The notes under the pieces are model-generated. The model was not told where the DNA came from and did no database searches. It saw only the letters and a list, made by a program, of their open reading frames with translations. Shown piece after piece: positions 8,615 through 17,996 of a DNA stretch of 64,000 nt. Origin of the DNA: UBA6624 sp964507645 (lineage in GTDB: Bacteria > UBP7 > UBA6624); the NCBI GenBank assembly GCA_964507645.1, contig CAZDPU010000002.1, positions 9,442 to 73,441 on the forward strand. The letters run 5' to 3'. The position numbers were made by a program, and so were the translations under genes. Each line of letters begins with the position of its first letter. The first letter of the stretch is position 1.

Positions 8615-9548
8615 ATGTCAACTCAAGACCCTTCTCAATATCCACAGAAGGATTCCAGCCAAGAAGTTTTTTTGATTCTGAATCATCAGAAATAAAGTCA
8701 CCCACCTCTATTGATTTCCTATCTTCTGGCCATTCAACATTAACAACTTTGCTTAAGCCAACAATTCCAACTATCTTTTCAGCCATTGCTGCAAAAGAAA
8801 TTCTTTCAGGAGCTCCAAGATTCAATATTTTCCCGTTAATCTTGCCTGGGTTAATAGAGCAAATTTTTGAAAAAGCATCTGTTATGTCTCCAATCCAAGC
8901 ATATTCTCTCAATTGTTCTCCTTTGCCATAAATTGTCAAATCCTTTCCATCCATTGCAAGTCTAAAAAACCAATTCAATATTCCCCATTTTGAATGTTTC
9001 ATCTGGTGTCTTGGCCCATAGGCATTTGTAAACCTCACAGAGCATGCATTTAGGTTGTTTGTTCTTGAAAGAACTAGTGCATACTGTTCTCCTGCTGCCT
9101 TATTCACACCATATATATCTGTTGGATTCAAAGCAGTATCTTTTGTTGCTGGGGGATTTAATACTTTTCCATATTGACCCCTTGTTCCGCCATAAACAAA
9201 CAAGCCATTTGGACAATTCTCTTTCATTGCATAAAGCAATCTCAAAGTCCCTAATGCATTATGGTTTAAATCATTCTCAGGATCAATCATTGAATCAACA
9301 TGACTTACATGTCCTGCCAAATGAATCACAACATCATTATTCTTTAAAAAAGATGCGTATTTTTTTGGTTCTCGGACATCAGCTTCTAAAACTTCACCTT
9401 TAAAATTTTCCAAATTAAAAGAATTTGCCCCAGACCCTTCTAAAAAACCATCAATTATGCTGACATCAAAACCCTTCTTCTCGAGATCTAATGCAAGATT
9501 GCTGCCAACAAAACCAGCACCCCCGGTAACCAAAACTCTTCTTGCCAT
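8577..9548 (-). CDS. NAD-dependent nucleotide-sugar epimerase/dehydratase
   Basis: A 323-residue extended short-chain dehydrogenase. It has the NAD motif TGGAGFVGSNL, the active-site YGVNK (YxxxK) and a downstream RFTNAYGPR. The residue before the tyrosine motif that is usually serine is threonine (GGTRGQYG). It most resembles UDP-glucose 4-epimerase or CDP/dTDP-sugar modifying enzymes, so it likely makes an activated sugar for LPS or exopolysaccharide. It starts in a TGATG overlap with the nucleotidyltransferase gene, whose product may be its substrate source. Confidence 0.88.
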   Translation of the reverse strand: MARRVLVTGGAGFVGSNLALDLEKKGFDVSIIDGFLEGSGANSFNLENFKGEVLEADVREPKKYASFLKNNDVVIHLAGHVSHVDSMIDPENDLNHNALGTLRLLYAMKENCPNGLFVYGGTRGQYGKVLNPPATKDTALNPTDIYGVNKAAGEQYALVLSRTNNLNACSVRFTNAYGPRHQMKHSKWGILNWFFRLAMDGKDLTIYGKGEQLREYAWIGDITDAFSKICSINPGKINGKILNLGAPERISFAAMAEKIVGIVGLSKVVNVEWPEDRKSIEVGDFISDDSESKKLLGWNPSVDIEKGLELTFDFYKKNKDRYW

Positions 9549-10606
9549 CAGTCAGGAACCGCCAACACCGATTTGTCTCCAAGGACAATTTTGAGCCTTG
9601 GGTCAACATTCCCTTCCACAGTGCATCCCTCGCCAATTAAACAATCTGACATAGGGTAAGAGACTGCAGAAAGAGTGCATTTGTCCATGATTATTGAATT
9701 TCCAATATCAACAGTGTTGAGATGGCAGTTTTTGCCCACACTCGTTCCAGCACTAATGTTGGAATTTCTAACAATAGAGCCTTCACCGATGTAAACAGGA
9801 CCCTCTATATATGAATTTTCGACAATAGCATCTTTTTCTATTATCACCTTTCCATCAAGTCGTCCTCCTGACATTTTTCCATCAATTCTTGTTTCTATAT
9901 CCTCAAGAAGAAGCTTGTTTGCTTCTATCAGATCTTTTGGCAGGCCTGTATCTTTCCACCATCCATCAACTCTCATATGTTGAACCTTCACCGAGTTATT
10001 GATCAAGCCCTGTATAGCATCGGTGATTTCATATTCCCCTCTTTTTGATGGCTTTAAATTTTTAATTATTTCATGGATTTTTTTATTGAAAAAATAAATT
10101 CCAACAAGAGCCAAATCAGAGGGAGGTGTTTCAGGCTTTTCAACCATTCCAATCAATTTTTCATTTTTGAAAATTGCAACTCCAAACTGCTGTGGCCTAT
10201 CTACTCTTGAAAGGAGAACCATTGATTCCATATTTTTGGATTCAAATTCATGAACATACTTCTTGACTCCACCCTTCAAAACATTATCACCTAAAAAAAG
10301 AAGAAAAGGCTCATCTCCAAGGAGGGGTTTTGCCGTTGATACAGCATGTGCAAGACCTAAAGGCTTATCCTGTACAACATACTCGAGATTCATACTTCTC
10401 CAAACATTCCCGCATGATTTCCTAACTAAATCTCCTGTTTCAGGAGAGATTAAAATGACTGTTTCTTTAATTCCCGCATCTTCTAGAGAATCTAAAATGT
10501 GATGGAGTATTGGGCTTCCAACAATTGGTAGCAACTGCTTTGCCCTAGTATGCGTCAAAGGCCTTAACCTCGTACCGCTACCCCCGGATAAAACTAAACC
10601 CTTCAT
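9548..10606 (-). CDS. Glucose-1-phosphate thymidylyltransferase, long form
   Basis: A 352-residue sugar-1-phosphate nucleotidyltransferase. The N-terminal domain shows the nucleotide loop LSGGSGTRLRPLTHTRAKQL, the metal aspartate in FLGDNV, and VEKPETPPSDLALVGIYFF. From about residue 240 there is a hexapeptide-repeat left-handed beta helix (VYIGEGSIVRNSNI, GTSVGKNCHL). The extra beta helix separates it from short RmlA enzymes and matches StrD-type long forms. It probably makes dTDP-glucose for the epimerase encoded next, but UDP or other specificity cannot be excluded. Confidence 0.9.
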   Translation of the reverse strand: MKGLVLSGGSGTRLRPLTHTRAKQLLPIVGSPILHHILDSLEDAGIKETVILISPETGDLVRKSCGNVWRSMNLEYVVQDKPLGLAHAVSTAKPLLGDEPFLLFLGDNVLKGGVKKYVHEFESKNMESMVLLSRVDRPQQFGVAIFKNEKLIGMVEKPETPPSDLALVGIYFFNKKIHEIIKNLKPSKRGEYEITDAIQGLINNSVKVQHMRVDGWWKDTGLPKDLIEANKLLLEDIETRIDGKMSGGRLDGKVIIEKDAIVENSYIEGPVYIGEGSIVRNSNISAGTSVGKNCHLNTVDIGNSIIMDKCTLSAVSYPMSDCLIGEGCTVEGNVDPRLKIVLGDKSVLAVPD

Positions 10607-10630
10607 AAAGCGTTAGAAAAAAATTAAATT

Positions 10631-11488
10631 TTAAGGCTTGCCAAAAGTTTCAAAGAGCTCAACAAGCTCGTCTTCCTCTTCGTAAGCAAAATAACTATTT
10701 ACGCCTAATGCAAAACCAAAAGTAAACATAGTCTCATTTGTTCTCAGATTATCATTTGAACAGCCAGTCAAATTAACAGTACAACCGTATAGGTCAAGGG
10801 TTGTTGCACCAAGGCTTAACCATAATGGGTTATCAGGGCTTGTTTGCCACCACAAAGATACGCTTTGCCCTGGCTCCTTTGTGACAAAAGCTGATGAAGC
10901 AAATTCATAATGCATTCTCAACCTTGGAGAAAACCAAAGACTAAAATTCCCAAATACTGAAGCTTCTGTGTCTTTATTTTCATCTGGTCCAATATTTACT
11001 CCTAAATTAAAATCACCTCTTGAATAAGGAGATTGAGCAACAATATAACCTCCCCATTCTTCAAAATTTCCATGAGAAGCAGTCCAGCCAAATGTACCCC
11101 CCATAGCAATTCTTCCAAAAAATGAATCAGGATTGTTTTTCAACAATTTTTTAATAGTAAACTGATGCCAATCGTATCCATGAACATTGGATGTGCTCCA
11201 TCCACCTTCCATTTGATCACCCATGTACCAAGAAATTCCTCCAAGATGTAAAACATCGGAATTTGCATCGGACATGTTTGATTCACCCCATCTAGACAAA
11301 TAGAAAAAACTTGCTTCTGGTTCAGAAACCTGTGAAAATCCAATTCTTATTTCATTTTTACCAGGGGTTTCTGCAACAGGGGTTAAAAAATACCCTGAAG
11401 AACCCGTGTTTCCTGCATAATGGCTTGGTAAAGCAAAAAGATTTCCAGCACAAATTAAACTAAATAACAAAAATAATATTTTTTTCAT
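10631..11488 (-). CDS. Secreted/outer-membrane beta-barrel candidate, unknown function
   Basis: A 285-residue protein with a clean signal peptide (residues 1-19, ending NLFA). The rest alternates polar and aromatic residues as short strands (YFLTPVAETPGKNEIRIGF, GGYIVAQSPYSRGDFNLGV, RLRMHYEF), as in small outer-membrane barrels. Two cysteines near residues 236 and 244 (YGCTVNLTGC) could pair. I do not recognise a family. It lies between rodA and the nucleotide-sugar genes, so an envelope role fits. Confidence 0.6.
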   Translation of the reverse strand: MKKILFLLFSLICAGNLFALPSHYAGNTGSSGYFLTPVAETPGKNEIRIGFSQVSEPEASFFYLSRWGESNMSDANSDVLHLGGISWYMGDQMEGGWSTSNVHGYDWHQFTIKKLLKNNPDSFFGRIAMGGTFGWTASHGNFEEWGGYIVAQSPYSRGDFNLGVNIGPDENKDTEASVFGNFSLWFSPRLRMHYEFASSAFVTKEPGQSVSLWWQTSPDNPLWLSLGATTLDLYGCTVNLTGCSNDNLRTNETMFTFGFALGVNSYFAYEEEDELVELFETFGKP

Positions 11489-11490
11489 AA

Positions 11491-12612
11491 TTATTTCCCT
11501 CCAATAACCTTTGAATTATAAAGGTTTCCGTAGCCAGATAAAACACTTAAAAGCAATCCTACTAAACATCCGAGCGATATCCAGCCTGAACCACCTTGAG
11601 AAAGCGGAATTAATGGAAAACCCGTTGTTGGAATAAGCTCCAATGCAACACCCACATTAAACAAACAGTGACAAGCCATGTACCCAGCAAAACCAATAAC
11701 CAACTGTTTAGCCGCTTCACTTGGAATTTTTTGAGAAAAATTTAGAGCCCCAAGCGATGACCACAAATACAACCCGATAACAATTAAAACAAGAAACAAA
11801 CCTCCTGCTCTTGAAAAAACAGCAATCACCAAATCATTTTGCCTTTCTGGAAGGTAATGAAGCTCTTCTTTTACATCTTCAGAAAATCCAGATCCCCAAA
11901 GCCCTCCTTTTGCAATCTGGAAATGAGCTTGTTCTATTTGATATCTGTCATCATTAGAGCTTTCCTCTCCAAGGAAAAAAGTTTCAATTCTTTTAGCCTG
12001 GTAAGAATTCAAAACTTTTTCATAAACAGGCATTAATTTTAGGCCTCCAATAAAAAAAGTTCCTATTGCCAAGATGGGTAAAAGAACACTAAAAAACTTG
12101 CTTACTTTAGAGCATAAAACCTGAAGCCAAGTTATCCCAGCCATAACTATCACAGTTCCTACCTCAGGTTGTAGGCTTAAAAGATAAAAAACCAATAAAT
12201 TAATAACAGAACAAAAGAAAAAGCCTTTAAGAGGTCCTAAGCCTCTCCCATTTCTTCCCCCAAGAATTACTGAATTGCCAACTATCAAACCTACCTTCGC
12301 CAATTCAGAAGGTTGAAAGGTAAATGAACCTATCTGTATCCATGATCTAATATTTCGAATTTCAGGCAGAGACAAAACAACAATAAGCAGCAAAAAAGAA
12401 ACTATTGCAGTGATTATGGAAAAATTCCAAGCAATATTTGCCTTTTGCCTTGAAAAAAAATACCCAGCTAAGAAAGCAACAATTGCCAAAATTACTATCT
12501 TTCTCCAATCTCCACTTGACCAATCACTTAAATAAACCTGGACAGAAACTCCAAAAAAACCAAGGATAAATACAGGATATAAGAAATTTGGAATTTTTGA
12601 ATTTTTGAGCAT
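11491..12612 (-). CDS. rodA: Peptidoglycan glycosyltransferase RodA (SEDS family)
   Basis: A 373-residue SEDS protein with about ten membrane helices, polymerising glycan for cell elongation. Motifs: SWIQIGSFTFQPSELAK, LQPEVGT, a long extracellular loop with YQAKRIETFF and QIEQAHFQIAKGGLWGSGF, then LPERQNDLVIAVFSRAGG and TTGFPLIPLSQGGSG. The catalytic aspartate is in the NDL element. I use the ATG at 12612 (TGATG with the tpiA stop); a TTG one codon earlier is also possible. No PBP2 partner is adjacent, unlike the usual mrdAB pair. RodA rather than FtsW is chosen because no division genes are near. Confidence 0.92.
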   Translation of the reverse strand: MLKNSKIPNFLYPVFILGFFGVSVQVYLSDWSSGDWRKIVILAIVAFLAGYFFSRQKANIAWNFSIITAIVSFLLLIVVLSLPEIRNIRSWIQIGSFTFQPSELAKVGLIVGNSVILGGRNGRGLGPLKGFFFCSVINLLVFYLLSLQPEVGTVIVMAGITWLQVLCSKVSKFFSVLLPILAIGTFFIGGLKLMPVYEKVLNSYQAKRIETFFLGEESSNDDRYQIEQAHFQIAKGGLWGSGFSEDVKEELHYLPERQNDLVIAVFSRAGGLFLVLIVIGLYLWSSLGALNFSQKIPSEAAKQLVIGFAGYMACHCLFNVGVALELIPTTGFPLIPLSQGGSGWISLGCLVGLLLSVLSGYGNLYNSKVIGGK

Positions 12613-13325
12613 CAATTTACAACAGCATCAATTAAATCTCTATAACTTCTCGCATTTAAACTTGCTCCGCCAACTAGAAACCCGTTGACTAAACCTGATT
12701 CCAGATAATTTGATATGTTTTTACTGTTGACCGAACCTCCATATAAGACTGGAACGTCACGATCGCAAAACCTTTTACACAAGCCAGAAGCCTCGTTGGC
12801 ATCTTCAGAACCAGCAGGGATACCACTCCCTATTGCCCAAACTGGCTCATAGGCTATCATTAAGTTTTCATCAGAAAGAAAATCACCTACAGAATTGAGC
12901 TGAGCCCTTAAAGCGTCTTCGGTTCTACCGTCTTTTTTTTCAGCCATTGTTTCACCAATACAATAAACTGTTTTTATCCCCAGGCTCAAAGACACTTCGA
13001 CCTTTTTTTTCAACAAATCTGAATCTTCCCCGAAAATATGCCTCCTTTCACTATGTCCAACTAAAAGCCAATTTATATTCATGTTTTTTAAATCAAAAAT
13101 TGAAATCTCCCCAGTAAAAGCTCCATCTTTTTCCCAATATCCATTCTGGGCTCCAACATCAATAGTCAATGATTTTTTCAAAAAAGAATCTAAACATAAA
13201 AAAGTTGGGAATACAACAGCCTTAATACCTTTTGGAATTTTTCCATAAGATTCAAACTCTTCTAAAAAAGAAATGCATGATTCTGAATCATGATTCATTT
13301 TCCAATTTCCAGCAATTATTGTCAT
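12612..13325 (-). CDS. tpiA: Triosephosphate isomerase
   Basis: A 237-residue TIM (EC 5.3.1.1) interconverting dihydroxyacetone phosphate and glyceraldehyde-3-phosphate. Active-site residues are all present: GNWKMN (Asn, Lys), VGHSERR (His) and AYEPVWAIG (Glu), plus the phosphate-binding YGGSVN. It is slightly short for the family (about 250). It overlaps pgk by 4 bases and is the third gene of the gap-pgk-tpiA set. Confidence 0.97.
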   Translation of the reverse strand: MTIIAGNWKMNHDSESCISFLEEFESYGKIPKGIKAVVFPTFLCLDSFLKKSLTIDVGAQNGYWEKDGAFTGEISIFDLKNMNINWLLVGHSERRHIFGEDSDLLKKKVEVSLSLGIKTVYCIGETMAEKKDGRTEDALRAQLNSVGDFLSDENLMIAYEPVWAIGSGIPAGSEDANEASGLCKRFCDRDVPVLYGGSVNSKNISNYLESGLVNGFLVGGASLNARSYRDLIDAVVN

Positions 13326-14479
13326 AATTTCAAGACCTCCAATCCAGGCAATTTTTTACCTGAAAGATAGTATAAAGTAGCACCCCCAGCCATTGACTTA
13401 AAATGAAAAGAATCTTCAGCATTCGCCATTTTCACTGAAGCAAGCGTCTCTCCTCCCCCGATATAAACTTTTGCAGAATGGTCTCCAAGCAATTTCGCCA
13501 AAGTTAAAGTTCCTTCTGCAGCACCCTTCATCTCAAAAGCTCCAAAAGCCCCATTCCAAAAAATTGTTTTAACAGAATCAAGGTTTTCAAATAAATTTGA
13601 TATGGAATCTAAAGTGGTGTCTAATATATTCTCATTTTTCGAAACTTGAGTATATTTTTTTTTCTTAAAACCTGTTCCAGTTTTTACTAAAACCTCTTCT
13701 GGAAGAATTAGAGCAGGTGATTTTTTGTTTTGAGATTTTTTAAAAAAATCTTTAGCCCAAGAAATATTTTCAGAATCATAAAGACTTTCTCCTATTTCAA
13801 AACCTAACGCTTTATAAAAAGTATTTGCAATTCCTCCCCCTAAAACAAATCCATCAACCCTTTCCCTTAAAGCATCGATTAAAGGTATTTTTGTTTTTAA
13901 TTTTGCTCCACCCATAACAATCCAAAATGGCTTTTTTGGACCACTCAATAAAACTTTTAAGTTTTCTATTTCATGCATCATTGAAGGACCTGGGGATGAT
14001 GGTAAATATTTAGCAACACCAACAACAGAAGCATGCTTTCTATGAGATACAGAAAAAGCGTCATTGACAAAATGACTAGCAAGTCCTGCTAGCTCTTTCG
14101 AAAAAGAATCTGCGCAAGACTCTTCCCCCTTGTTGAATCTGATATTTTCTAAAAAAACAACAGAATGTCTGAGTTGTTTTTTTATTTCTTTTTTCACAAG
14201 CGGTCCTAGATGCAAAAAACAAGGTAATTTTGAATGTTGAGCAAAACTTTCAACAATTGGACGTAATGTCAAATCGCTCCTGCTCTCTCCTTTTGGTTTT
14301 CCGAGATGAGTCACAACAATAACTTTTGCACCTACCTCATACAAACCCTGGACAGTTTCTAAAGATTGGGTTATTCGTGATTCGTCAAGAATATCAGAAT
14401 TTAAAATTGGCACATTTAAATCAAGTCTTAAAAGTACAGTTTTTGATTTAAATTTTTTAAACCATTTTTTATCAATCAC
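13322..14479 (-). CDS. pgk: Phosphoglycerate kinase
   Basis: A 385-residue phosphoglycerate kinase (EC 2.7.2.3). LRLDLNVPI, THLGKPKGESRSD, FVNDAFSVSHRKHAS and GGAKLKTKIPLI are standard. Two usually strict nucleotide-site elements differ: NGPMGVFE appears as NGAFGAFE, and GGGDT/S appears as GGGET. These are conservative enough that activity is likely. The start is GTG at 14479, overlapping the gap stop as GTGA. Confidence 0.96.
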   Translation of the reverse strand: MIDKKWFKKFKSKTVLLRLDLNVPILNSDILDESRITQSLETVQGLYEVGAKVIVVTHLGKPKGESRSDLTLRPIVESFAQHSKLPCFLHLGPLVKKEIKKQLRHSVVFLENIRFNKGEESCADSFSKELAGLASHFVNDAFSVSHRKHASVVGVAKYLPSSPGPSMMHEIENLKVLLSGPKKPFWIVMGGAKLKTKIPLIDALRERVDGFVLGGGIANTFYKALGFEIGESLYDSENISWAKDFFKKSQNKKSPALILPEEVLVKTGTGFKKKKYTQVSKNENILDTTLDSISNLFENLDSVKTIFWNGAFGAFEMKGAAEGTLTLAKLLGDHSAKVYIGGGETLASVKMANAEDSFHFKSMAGGATLYYLSGKKLPGLEVLKL

Positions 14480-15483
14480 TCATTTTCCGCCATGTATTCA
14501 GCAAGATCTACAACCCTTGTTGCATATCCTGTTTCATTGTCATACCAAGAAAGAACCTTGATTAATGAGCCCATAACATAAGTAGAAGCAGAATCTAAAA
14601 TCGAGGACCTTGAATCCCCTTCAAAATCTTTTGAGACCAAGGGAGTTTCTTCATATCCCAAAAATCCATTAAGCTCATTTTTGCTTGCATGTTCAAACTT
14701 TGAATTAACCTCGCCTGTATCTTTTGGGAGATTTGCAACCTTTACAGTTAGATCGACAAGCGAAACTGTCGGTGTTGGAACCCTGATAGACATTCCGTTC
14801 AATTTGCCTTTAAGTTCTGGCAAAACAACACCTATAGCCTTGGCTGCCCCTGTTGTTGTTGGGACAATATTTAAAGCAGCAGATCTTGCTCTTCTTAAAT
14901 CCTTATTAGGGCCATCAATCAAATTTTGTCCGGCTGTATAGGCATGTATTGTTGTCATTAAACCCTCTTTGATTCCGTAATTATCATTTAGAACCTTCGC
15001 AATCGGAGCAAGACAGTTTGTTGTACAGGAAGCATTGCTGACAATGAAATCTTTCGCTGGGTCAAACTCTTGATGATTAACCCCCATAACAAATGTTCCG
15101 TCTATTTCACCTGCTCCAGGAGCAGAAATGATAACCCTTCTAGCACCTGCTTTTATATGTGAAGAAGCAGCTTCTTTTGTTCTAAAGATACCTGTTGACT
15201 CAACAACATAATCAACACCCATTTCCCCCCATGGTAAATCAGCAGGATTGCGAGAACTGAATACAGGAATCTCAGAATCGCCAACACATAATTTTGAATC
15301 ACCTGAAGAAACCTTGAAAGGAAATTTTCCATAGACTGAGTCATATTTAAGTAAATGAGCTAAAGTGCCTACGGGCATTAAATCATTAATACCGACAACT
15401 TCAACACCTTCTCTGCTAAATGCAGAACGAAAAACAAGTCTCCCTATTCTTCCAAATCCATTAATTGCAATTTTTATTTTCAT
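14476..15483 (-). CDS. gap: Glyceraldehyde-3-phosphate dehydrogenase, type I
   Basis: A 335-residue GAPDH (EC 1.2.1.12). NAD motif INGFGRIGR is at residues 5-13, the catalytic cysteine is in SNASCTTNCLAP, and the family SWYDNETGYA closes the protein. The frame is open to an upstream ATG at 15498, but that codon overlaps a strong GGAGG ribosome site. The ATG at 15483 sits 8 bases after it and forms an ATGA overlap with the yvcK stop, so I choose 15483. It heads the gap-pgk-tpiA run. Confidence 0.97.
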   Translation of the reverse strand: MKIKIAINGFGRIGRLVFRSAFSREGVEVVGINDLMPVGTLAHLLKYDSVYGKFPFKVSSGDSKLCVGDSEIPVFSSRNPADLPWGEMGVDYVVESTGIFRTKEAASSHIKAGARRVIISAPGAGEIDGTFVMGVNHQEFDPAKDFIVSNASCTTNCLAPIAKVLNDNYGIKEGLMTTIHAYTAGQNLIDGPNKDLRRARSAALNIVPTTTGAAKAIGVVLPELKGKLNGMSIRVPTPTVSLVDLTVKVANLPKDTGEVNSKFEHASKNELNGFLGYEETPLVSKDFEGDSRSSILDSASTYVMGSLIKVLSWYDNETGYATRVVDLAEYMAENE

Positions 15484-16754
15484 TTCTTTTTCCTCCATTT
15501 TTTAGCAATTTCATATACACATTGACCCAATTTTTCAGAATCATGGTGAGCAAACTTTTTTTCACTTGTAAAACTTTTTACAACAGGTTTAACCCCTGAT
15601 GCTAATAAATTTATTAAATCATACTCCAAAGGAGCGACCCCTCTTTCCGCATATCTCTTTTTTTGTTTTTCTGAAACTTCTTTATTTAGTATTATGTAAT
15701 CAAGATTTCCAATTTTTGAAACTATTTCAAACATGTGATCTTCAACAGACATGTTGTTTGTTTCTCCTTTTTGGGTCATCATATTTGAAATATAAATCTT
15801 ACAAGCCTTTGAATCCTTTATTTCTTTTGATAAATCCTCGATCAGAAGATTAGCAAGAACGGAAGTAAATAAACTCCCTGGGCCAAAAATTATTAAATCA
15901 GACTTCCTGATCGCTTCTATTGCTTCTTTTGTAGCTTTTACATTTTTTTCTTTAAGCCAGAGCTTAACAATGCGTCCCTCTTTTTCAGGAATATTTGCCT
16001 CTCCTTCAACTATGGCCCCATTCTCTTTTTCTCCAATTAAAGTTAAAGGCATATTTGCTGCAGGTATAACAGAACCCATAAGATTAAAAATTTTTCCTAT
16101 ATCACCTATTCCCTTTGCTAGATTTTTCTCTTGTTCAGAAAGTGCAAAAAGGATTAGGTTTCCTAGAGAGTGTCCTTTGATTTTTCCTTTTTCAAACCTA
16201 TATTGAAAAAACCTTTCCATAAAAGACTCGTCTTCTGCTAATGCAACCAAACAATTCCTTATATCTCCTTGAGGTATTGCTCCAAATTCATCTCTAAGCA
16301 TCCCGCTTGAGCCCCCTGAATCTGCAACTGTAACAATGGCATTGATATTTGTTGTCCAAGCTTTTAACCCTCTAAGTAAGGTCGAAAGACCATGCCCTCC
16401 ACCAATAACAGTTACAGACATCCTGTGGGAAAGAACCTGGTCTACAAAAACTTTGCCTGCCAGCTGTCCCTTTTTCAAATCCTTACTTACTGACCTGATT
16501 AATATTTGGTTTATTCTGTAAACACCCAAAACAAAAATAAAAAAACCACCAATTAAGAAAAAATTAGTAAAGAAAACCTCTTCAGACAAAAAAACCGACA
16601 AGGAAAGAGAAAGTTCTTTATCTATATTTGAGACCAAAAATCCATGAACTCCAATACTAAATACGATAAGCCCAAATAACGCTAACCATGTCCATCTCTT
16701 GATATTCATTCCCGGAAAAAACCAAGCCAAATACTTCCTCAAAAAATCTTTCAA
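15480..16754 (-). CDS. yvcK: Gluconeogenesis factor family protein YvcK (CofD-like)
   Basis: A 424-residue protein with two N-terminal membrane helices (about 21-42 and 60-83), then a CofD/YvcK fold: TVIGGGHGLSTLLRGLK, VADSGGSSGMLRDEFG, PQGDIRNCLVALA and FGPGSLFTSVL. YvcK proteins bind UDP-sugars and, in Bacillus and relatives, tune carbon flow into peptidoglycan and support growth on gluconeogenic substrates. Its place between murA and gap matches exactly that interface. The membrane anchor is seen in some bacterial groups only. The start is TTG at 16754, overlapping the murA stop as TTGA. Confidence 0.9.
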   Translation of the reverse strand: MKDFLRKYLAWFFPGMNIKRWTWLALFGLIVFSIGVHGFLVSNIDKELSLSLSVFLSEEVFFTNFFLIGGFFIFVLGVYRINQILIRSVSKDLKKGQLAGKVFVDQVLSHRMSVTVIGGGHGLSTLLRGLKAWTTNINAIVTVADSGGSSGMLRDEFGAIPQGDIRNCLVALAEDESFMERFFQYRFEKGKIKGHSLGNLILFALSEQEKNLAKGIGDIGKIFNLMGSVIPAANMPLTLIGEKENGAIVEGEANIPEKEGRIVKLWLKEKNVKATKEAIEAIRKSDLIIFGPGSLFTSVLANLLIEDLSKEIKDSKACKIYISNMMTQKGETNNMSVEDHMFEIVSKIGNLDYIILNKEVSEKQKKRYAERGVAPLEYDLINLLASGVKPVVKSFTSEKKFAHHDSEKLGQCVYEIAKKWRKKK

Positions 16755-17971
16755 TTTATACTCACTCCATTCTTCTTCAGTTGATCAATAAAATCAAAAT
16801 AACCTCTTTCCAAATAACCCTTATCAATCAAAACAGACTTGTCTTTAGTTGACAAAGCAGCAACAATCAAAGCTGCTGCACATCTCAAGTCACTTGATTT
16901 TAATTCGGCTCCATGAAGTTTCCTAACACCTTCAATAATACATTCTTGATTTTTTATTTTGATTTTTGCACCCATTTTTTCCAACTGTTTCAAATGTAAA
17001 AATCTTTTTTCAAAAATTGTTTCCACAATCCTGCTGGACCCTTCTGCCTTACATAAAACAGAAGTTATCAATGGTTGTAGGTCTGTTGGGAATGCTGGAT
17101 AGGGAGCTGTTTGAAAGCTAACAGGTTTTATTTTTTTAGGAGACTCTATTAAAGCATATCCTTTTCTTTTTTTGACCTTTGCCCCCATGAGGGAGAGTAA
17201 GGAAGTAAAAGACTCCAAATCTTCAAAGGGGTAGTTGTATATCTTTCCAGACCCTTTGGTTGACAAAAAACAACATGCCAAAGTGCCAGCAACTATCCTG
17301 TCTGAAGGAATTCTTAATCTTCCTCCAGAGATTTTAGATGGTCTTAAAGTTACTGAAGAGCTTCCAACACCTTTGAACTTCACACCGTACTTTCTCAAAG
17401 CTTTACATAAAGCAATCACCTCAGGCTCTCTTGCTGTATTGTTTATGGTGATTTCTTTATTCAAAAACAAAGATGCCATAATTACATTTTCTGTTGCCCC
17501 AACGCTAACACCAACTAAATTTATTGAACTTTTGTTTTTTAAAATATTTTTTTTGTTAGAAAAAACCTCAATTAATCCATTTTCCTTATAAGAACATTTG
17601 TAACCGAGAGATTCAAAACCGGACAAATGGAAATCTATAGGCCTTTTCCCAATTTTGCAACCACCTGGTAAAAATACTTTTGCTTTTCCAAACCTGGCCA
17701 AGAGTGCTCCTAAGAACAAAACACTTGCTCTCATTTTTTTACTTAAATTCAGATCAATGGAATTGCTTTTTATCCCTCTTGTATCAACATCTATGCCCCC
17801 ATCCCTCCAATCACATGTAGCTCCTAATTTTTCTAAAATTTCTACAGCTACATCTACGTCAGATATTTTGACAACTGGATAAAGCCTACACCTATCATTT
17901 GCAATAATTGTTGATGCAAGGATTGGCAAAACGGCATTCTTTGAAGGTTGCACGTAAAAACTCCCTCTCAA
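16751..17971 (-). CDS. murA: UDP-N-acetylglucosamine 1-carboxyvinyltransferase
   Basis: MurA (EC 2.5.1.7), first committed step of peptidoglycan synthesis. The PEP-binding cysteine is present in LPGGCKIGKRPID (residue 105 from this start), so the fosfomycin-target cysteine is not replaced by aspartate. The active-site lysine is in SKNAVLPIL. The first canonical start is TTG at 17971, with AGGTGG 7 bases before it. However, codons upstream of it read KTEIKGGKPL, which aligns with the normal N-terminal strand of MurA. The true start may be a non-canonical codon between 17972 and 18000. It lies 25 bases after atpC. Confidence 0.92.
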   Translation of the reverse strand: MRGSFYVQPSKNAVLPILASTIIANDRCRLYPVVKISDVDVAVEILEKLGATCDWRDGGIDVDTRGIKSNSIDLNLSKKMRASVLFLGALLARFGKAKVFLPGGCKIGKRPIDFHLSGFESLGYKCSYKENGLIEVFSNKKNILKNKSSINLVGVSVGATENVIMASLFLNKEITINNTAREPEVIALCKALRKYGVKFKGVGSSSVTLRPSKISGGRLRIPSDRIVAGTLACCFLSTKGSGKIYNYPFEDLESFTSLLSLMGAKVKKRKGYALIESPKKIKPVSFQTAPYPAFPTDLQPLITSVLCKAEGSSRIVETIFEKRFLHLKQLEKMGAKIKIKNQECIIEGVRKLHGAELKSSDLRCAAALIVAALSTKDKSVLIDKGYLERGYFDFIDQLKKNGVSIN

Positions 17972-17996
17972 GGGTTTTCCACCTTTGATTTCTGTC

